This document shows, piece after piece, positions 58,085-64,000 of a DNA stretch of 64,000 nucleotides. The notes below the pieces were generated by a model. It saw only the letters and a list, made by a program, of their open reading frames with translations, did no database searches and was not told the DNA's origin. The stretch's first letter is position 1; each line of letters starts with the position of its first letter. Where the stretch lies: the NCBI GenBank assembly GCA_023231475.1, contig JALJEE010000987.1, forward strand, positions 1 through 64,000. Direction: 5' to 3'. Source of the DNA: Seison nebaliae. Lineage: Eukaryota; Rotifera; Pararotatoria; Seisonacea; Seisonidae. The translations under genes were made by a program, and so were the position numbers.

Positions 58085-58152
58085 GTTTCCTGTCTACCCG
58101 GACTATGTTTTAATTGGTATTGGAGGCGTCCCCTTCTTGGTAGACAGGAAAC
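58085..58152. repeat. 14-bp perfect stem with a 40-base loop
   Basis: GTTTCCTGTCTACC at 58085-58098 pairs with GGTAGACAGGAAAC at 58139-58152. The loop is GC-richer than the surroundings. It could be the ends of a tiny inverted-repeat element or a structured RNA. Confidence 0.6.
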
Positions 58153-58916
58153 CAGAATCCGACCTGTATGAATAGAAGAAGGTACAAGTTTTTGTTTCGG
58201 TATACATAAATTATATTAATATATTATGCGAAAGAAAAATATCGATATCTATCGATATTATATTTGCTGATATAATTTAAGTTTATTCATCGTTCCTCCT
58301 CTATTGATCGTCAATTACGACGATTAACACCCTTCTTTGGGTGTTTAACATCACGCAGGCGTAGTTTTATGATGGTGCTCATAGCCGCATCAGTATGGAC
58401 ATGGGAGTCCCAAAAAGAGCCACATACGCACTTCATACTGCGATGTTATACTTGGAAGTAAGTCTCTTCCATTAAGTCACATCTTACTCTCAAACTTCCG
58501 CAATATAATACAATTAATTAATAAGACAAATTAATTATCGCATTATTATACGGAGTTGACAGAACTTTATACGAACGATACTTATCTTCGGTATGAGTTG
58601 TACGAAAGGGAAGATGTTCCGTATTCGTTAAATTGAAATATAATAAAACATTGAAATTAACAAAATGCACACATTTGAATTAGAATCATATATACTTATC
58701 TATAAAAATCAAACTTAAAAATATAATACATATCTATATATACGTATAATAAATAAAATAAATGTTTTAAAAAGAAAAGAAACAAATATTCATTGAAATA
58801 AATTTCGAAATAATCATCTTCCGAATGGTTTTAAATTTTCTTTAAATGGTCCAAAATCTTCTTCATTAAAATTTTAGAAAAACTTTTTTAATCGCATTTA
58901 TTTGACAATATCTTAT

Positions 58917-58975
58917 GGGGATGTAACTCAAATGGTAGAGTGCTTGCTCAACAGGGATATCTGGCATCTTCAGCA
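58917..58975 (+). pseudogene. tRNA-Ala-like remnant
   Basis: GGGGATGTAACTCAAATGG and TAGAGTGCTTGCT reproduce the 5' half of an animal tRNA-Ala (acceptor, D arm, start of anticodon arm). AGGGATATCTGGCATCTTCA resembles the T arm and 3' acceptor strand. About 14 bases, including the anticodon and the variable loop, are missing, so no functional tRNA can form. It may be the head of a tRNA-derived SINE that reaches the (AAATA) tail near 59630-59650. Confidence 0.6.
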
Positions 58976-60083
58976 AATTCTTGACTGGATCATTCTTCAA
59001 TTGAATGAACAACATCAACAACATTAACGGCATTTGAATTCATGTGTTCTCTTCACTTGTCCTCCCATTATACGGACTCGATTCTCTTAAAATATTCGTC
59101 TCCAACAGCTCATTCGTCAAAATGGACTGAACTTACAACAATCGTAATCTTATTTTCGCAGTCACCGACATATCTCCATTTCCTATTCTCTATTGTCTAC
59201 GCATTTTCCGCGTCTTACAACTTTTCAGCATCGGGTCTCTTCACCAACATATCATGTCTTATTCAACGCTCTATCAAATCGAATAATTCCGTCTTTTCTC
59301 ACACCATTGTACACTATTCGATAGATCACTCACCTCTTTCAACAGAATTTCGTGAGTTCATCTTCTCGTTTTCATCAGTGTCTCGGTTAGTTGGCTGCCT
59401 TAAATTCTGTCAAAAATTATCCAATACCCTGATATTAAAAAATCAACCTAGGGCCTTGAACATTTTCCGCGAAAGCAACGTTTGAATTGTCCCTGTATGG
59501 GAATTTACAGACTTCTTTTTTCTTTTTTTACCTTTATAAATTTTTTCCTACGTAAGATTACTGGATTTGTCTGTAACTCTATTCAATCTTATTCCTTTTT
59601 TTCTCTTTTTCTTTCTTTTGCCTCTTATTAAAAATAAATAAATAAATATTATTTAAATTGTTTTTATTGAAACTTAAATTAAAATAGTTAGATGAAAACT
59701 GTAAATAATATATGATAATTATTAAGAATTAGTTTAAATCAAATTATTGGGATGCTGATTGAGATTGAACTTCTTCGTCCATAATCATAGCCTGCCCTGC
59801 TGCAGCATACGAAAATACACAAAGAATGGAGTAACATATTCGATCGGCTTCTTTCTACAAAAAAAAGCAGGTTCAAATAAAAATAAATTCACTTCTGCAG
59901 ATACTAATCACAATGAAATAACGATTCATAACAATTTGATGAAAGTAATAAAATATTGAACTAATTTGGAATAATAATAAAAATAAGAAAATTTCACTGG
60001 TATTTAACACTCATACGAAGAAGAGATTATGGAATGTTTGATGTTATTCGAATATTCGAATGTTAATGGAAAGTGTTTGACAT
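58976..60083. other. possible SINE body and AT-rich spacer
   Basis: Downstream of the tRNA-like head the sequence is pyrimidine-rich to about 59625 and then has AAATAAATAAATAAAT. The 147-codon frame at 59042-59485 has no homology I recognise and is treated as chance. The rest is the 3' flank of MADD. Confidence 0.35.
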
Positions 60084-63000
60084 TCATTCAAAATTAGATG
60101 ATAATTCTAATAGAGTTGAAGGACGTCTTTCCAAAGAAGCTTCGGCTTCTCCAAGCGCTGCTGAATTTTCATTCTCTCCATTATAATCCCCTTGGTCGTC
60201 ACAATATGGCACATTCATACTTGTTGTGATGAGAGTGATTGACGGAGTATCACCTAATTTTCTTGGTAATAATATTGAATTTCTTTTCATAATTTGTGGT
60301 CGATTATGTTTCCTTGAATTATTATGTTGGAACACGATGGAAAATATTCGATGTAATTTTAATGCAATATCTTGAAACTACACAATTTTTGCACAAGATA
60401 CACAATTAATATCACAAAAATCAGCACAATAAAGACAAAATATAAAATAAAACGTAGAAAAAAATTACTTACAGCGATCGAATAATATTCCTTTTCGTAC
60501 AATTCTCCTGAAATAATATCGAGCACTTCTATGACGAAAATATTTCCCTTCTTTGTTGTACATTTTTTGATACGAGACAACTCGATAAATTCCTGTAAGA
60601 GAAAATTGAAATTTTGAAAAGAAAATTAAAAAACGGAAAATGTAGGGTAATTAAATTGAAGTCCCTCCAGACAAATTTCAACAATACCATTCTCTTTGCT
60701 TTCCAAATCAGTTATCTTGAAGTTTCCTCCCAATTCTTGTCCTTCATTTAGAATGATAAATAAATTTGTATACACGTGAATTTAAGAAGAATGAAGACCT
60801 GGAATTTTTTCTTGCATACGTATCGCCGCATTCTCCATTGCATCTTTTATTGAAAAGTACAGATCTTTACTTTGCTAAAAAGTTTTTCTTGTCGTGAATA
60901 ACTAAAAGGATAAATAGGAGATAACTTTTCTTGTATAAAATTTTGATAATTCAGTTTCTCCATCAACATTCGTCCATAAACATAGCACTTTAGTTTTAGG
61001 ACAGAATGTCATATTCACTAATTTCTCGTACCACCAACGTTCTTTGATCTCACCTAGAACACTTCTAATAATTATACAATCATCACAAACCTTTTAATTA
61101 AAGATAATTTGAATATGAAAGTGAAAAGAAAAGAAAAGAAAAGAAACTTCCATAAACATTAATTCACCAGAGTTGTCTGTTCCTAAATGAGCGGCGAATG
61201 AACTTTTCGATATTAATCGACTATTGGCTGGTTTTAAATCTACATCATTTCCATTTAATTGACTAATATGATCAGATAATTCATTTATTTGTTGAGATAA
61301 GACGAGACCAATATGACATTTCCCTAATAGTCGTCGTACCTTTCGACGAATATCTTCTCGATTCACTTTCATCATTATCATAAAAGCAATGAGATTGTAG
61401 AGGAAAACTGTCAACAATTGATCTTCATCTAATTCTAATCGTTTCTTTTCCGCTAATTTTAAAGTTAAATAACGATCCATCATTTCGCCTGGTCCTAAAG
61501 AAAGATGAGGAAAATATTTTGAAAATTAAAAAGAAACCTTGATCCATTCCAATCATGTCACGTTCTTGAGCAACGGCATCAAGAAAGGCATCTTCCCAAA
61601 ATTGCATAGAATCCCATAAATGAGAACGATTTGTAAGTAAATTCTCAAACACATAAAACTTGTCAGGACTGACACTCGTCGTTAAAATCGTTCCATACCG
61701 ATAACGATATCCACTGGAGATATTTGATTTGGCTGTCGGCAAACCATAATTCATAGACATGGTATAATTGTATGAAATGTTTGAATTTTTTATTCGACTG
61801 GAATTAATTGTTGATGAAATAGAACTATTGTCACTAATCATTGATGTGGTGAGATTGTTGAATGATTTCTTATCATTATTACCAGACAAAGAATTCATTG
61901 TGGTAGATGGGACGGTTGAATTAATATTTTGTGATGATGCTTTCTCAATTTTCTGCCAAAAATGCGTATGAGCTAATTCCAATAATTGGAATGCACTTGC
62001 CATTCCTCCCAATCCATTATTTGCGTACGTCCGTTCCAATCCATGAATGATGAGTTGACACAGTTTTACTGTTCCTTTATAAACTTCTTTCGATATTAAC
62101 TAGAAAAAATGGAAATAAACGATTATAAAGAATATTAACCACATCATCGATATGTTCATCAGCATGCTTCAATCGACGATTTAATGATGTATTCAAATGA
62201 GATAAAATAAAATTACGATAATTCTCATCTTCCATCAAGCGTTTCGTTCGTGTAATTTTCAACCATGGAACACCTTCTCCTTTCAATACACTAATAACAA
62301 CTTCTTTCAAAAATAACTGATTATCACTAAAAAAAATAAAGAAACGAATCAATGATCAATGAACAAACGATGAGTAAAATGAACCTGTGAGTAGCACTTT
62401 GTATTTCCATACTATGTTTCCGTTGGATATCACCATGATCTTCATCCAACAAATTCTTCGAACTACTTCGACTTATCGAAATCTTCTTATTTGGCACATC
62501 ATCTTCTGTTGTTCCATGTTTCTGCTGTATTCGTAACAATTGAGGAGAATCAATTCGATCACTAGGCAATGTTTTTGGTTCATTCTTTCTCAATGATATC
62601 CAATCCTGAAATGTCGCTTTCGCTCCATTACTCGCATTCTTCATCACATCTGCCAAATCATCACCAATTAATGCAATTACTGATTTACTTTGTTGTTGTT
62701 GTTGTTGTTGTTTATTGATATCTAAATATTTTTGTTTTTGTTGTTGTTGTAGTTGTTTAACAGGAGATGTTTGTTTTGTGTCGAATGGATTCGTTGTATG
62801 TTTTTCTTGTTGATTCAATGTTAAATTAGAAATAGCCTTATTCTCATTGAATTGTTTTTCCTGTTGTTCTAATGATGATACATTCGATTTTTTTTCGTTA
62901 TTCAATTTATTATAAATAACATTCATATCATCAATCGAAATATTTTTTTTCATTAATGATGTTGATGGTATCATAGATGATGACTGCTCATTAGTACTCA

Positions 63001-64000
63001 AACTTTGATTAGGTGATTTCTTCATAAAATTAGGATTGCTACCATTAGCTAATGGTGAAAAAGATGGTTGTTGTGATTGTTGTTGACCAGATGTTGAAAG
63101 AATTCTTTCACGATTCTTATTAAGAAAAGTTTCTGGAGAAGATTGAATGGTTTGTTGGAATAGTACTTGATCATTATCTGAATTTTTTGATGATGTCGAA
63201 TCACTGATTGTTGACTGATGACTGGATGAAGAATCTGATGTTAATAATGCTTCATCATCCTCATCGTGGTCATGAGTAGGATTTAATAATTCTTCATTCT
63301 CTCCAGGTGATGAACGGTGGTGTATTTTCGATGATTTTATTCGTTTCACTCGCTTCGGCGCCTCATAATCAGAATATTCTACACATTTAGTTAATAATTG
63401 TTCTTTTGGATACATATCTGGTCGAGTTTTCGATAGTATATTTGTATCATTAAATTCTAAATCATTCGCCGAATCATTCATCATCGAACTTTGACTATTT
63501 AAAGAACGATCATTGTTCTTTCTTGATGATGTTTTTGGTGTTGTAGAACTATTTTGAGTTTTAGATAAAGTTGTCGTTAAAATCGAATTCATACTATTAT
63601 CATTAATCGAGTATAATTCATCTTGAATGTGATATGGAGATTTTGCAGCATTTTCTGTCGATTCGCTAATCGATGATTTCAATTTCATTTCTTCAGTTTT
63701 CAATTCAAGATCATTTAAATAATCCACCATTTTCTTACCATCGTCAACTGGTGAGAATGATGTCGATTCAGCTGGAGATCCATCGTTATCTACCAATAAC
63801 AATTGATTTTTCATCGCTAGAGTAATGGAAGAAGAAGATGATGATAATAATAATTGTTCATTCGTTGCAACGGAAAATTTCAATGTCTTACAATTTCTAC
63901 TATACCATTTAGATTTATCACCAATTAACGATGGGTCAATAACTCCAGTAAATATTCTTTGAAATGCAACATTCACAGGATTTAAGAATACTTCAGCAAA
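60084..64000 (-). CDS. MADD: MADD/Rab3-GEF (DENN domain protein), 3' two-thirds, partial
   Basis: Nine exons in phase, 64000-62385 (open at the window edge), 62326-62140, 62099-61538, 61494-61148, 61090-60926, 60874-60799, 60741-60635, 60592-60473 and 60377-60084, give 1,157 residues of the C-terminal part. It begins at the end of the DENN module ([21 protein letters not shown]). A long Ser/Asn/Gln-rich linker with a CAA/CAG-coded polyGln run (about 62694-62713) follows. Conserved blocks are [86 protein letters not shown] and FMEVCDDC with [23 protein letters not shown] exchanges nucleotide on Rab3/Rab27, links vesicles to kinesin and binds TNFR1. The N-terminal DENN domain lies beyond the right edge. 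Confidence 0.92.

Larger units (their letters stand above)
56837..58916. other. intergenic with hairpin-forming repeats
   Basis: Convergent spacer. It contains the inverted repeat at 57000-57214, a 14-bp stem at 58085-58152, a short stem at 58324-58348 and a GC-richer stretch at 58320-58480, which differs from its AT-rich surroundings but matches no RNA I know. No coding exon is recognised. Confidence 0.55.

Noticed and set aside
58430-58480. 5S rRNA-like stretch (TATACTTGGAAG)
   Set aside because: The similarity covers only about 20 bases; the rest of 5S is absent.
58917-58975. A functional tRNA-Ala
   Set aside because: The anticodon and part of the anticodon and variable regions are missing, so the cloverleaf cannot form.
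59042-59485. 147-codon + strand open frame
   Set aside because: Composition is Ser/Phe/His with no recognisable domain, it sits in a likely SINE body, and no splice or start context supports it.

Overview
The window is AT-rich nuclear DNA from a small metazoan. Protein-coding genes lie on both strands and are split by very short introns, mostly 43-60 bases (a few 30-49, one about 100), with GT starts and AG ends. Several genes (NADSYN1-, DDX56- and GPCPD1-like, and a 1,121-residue coiled-coil protein) have no intron. Gene content is animal: neuropeptide-receptor-type GPCR, GPR107, Rubicon, MADD, KIAA0930, beta-tubulin. A C7orf57-like gene leans towards an animal with motile cilia, for example a rotifer-like lophotrochozoan. 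A mite or nematode cannot be excluded from sequence alone, so I name no species.

Region by region. 1-12,700 is gene-poor: the 3' end of a cysteine-rich VWC-type secreted protein, a small type II membrane protein with a Thr/Ala tract, a 7TM receptor, three short candidate genes, and several foldback or MITE-like elements. 12,700-25,400 holds GPR107, DDX56, KIAA0930, GPCPD1 and an unrecognised Ig-type membrane protein. 27,000-40,200 holds EAPP, NADSYN1, a Sec23-type zinc finger/vWA protein, Rubicon and THOC1. 40,400-41,760 is a decayed Mutator-like (MULE) element with inverted subterminal minisatellites, followed by a nearly perfect 302-bp hairpin just upstream of a serine protease. 43,300-47,450 is a + strand run of MOCS3, a C7orf57-like gene and a divergent beta-tubulin. 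47,600-51,800 holds an unrecognised type I membrane protein and an F-box/LRR protein. A long coiled-coil gene (53.5-56.8 kb) is followed by 3.2 kb of repeats, and the 3' part of MADD runs off the right edge.

Most genes are unrelated housekeeping or cell-biology genes. Loose themes are membrane traffic and autophagy (MADD, Rubicon, GPR107) and RNA/ribosome biology (DDX56, THOC1, MOCS3 for tRNA thiolation). I see no gene cluster that forms one pathway. Exon models were built by hand from reading frame, intron phase and GT/AG sites, and they agree with the reading frame at every junction listed.
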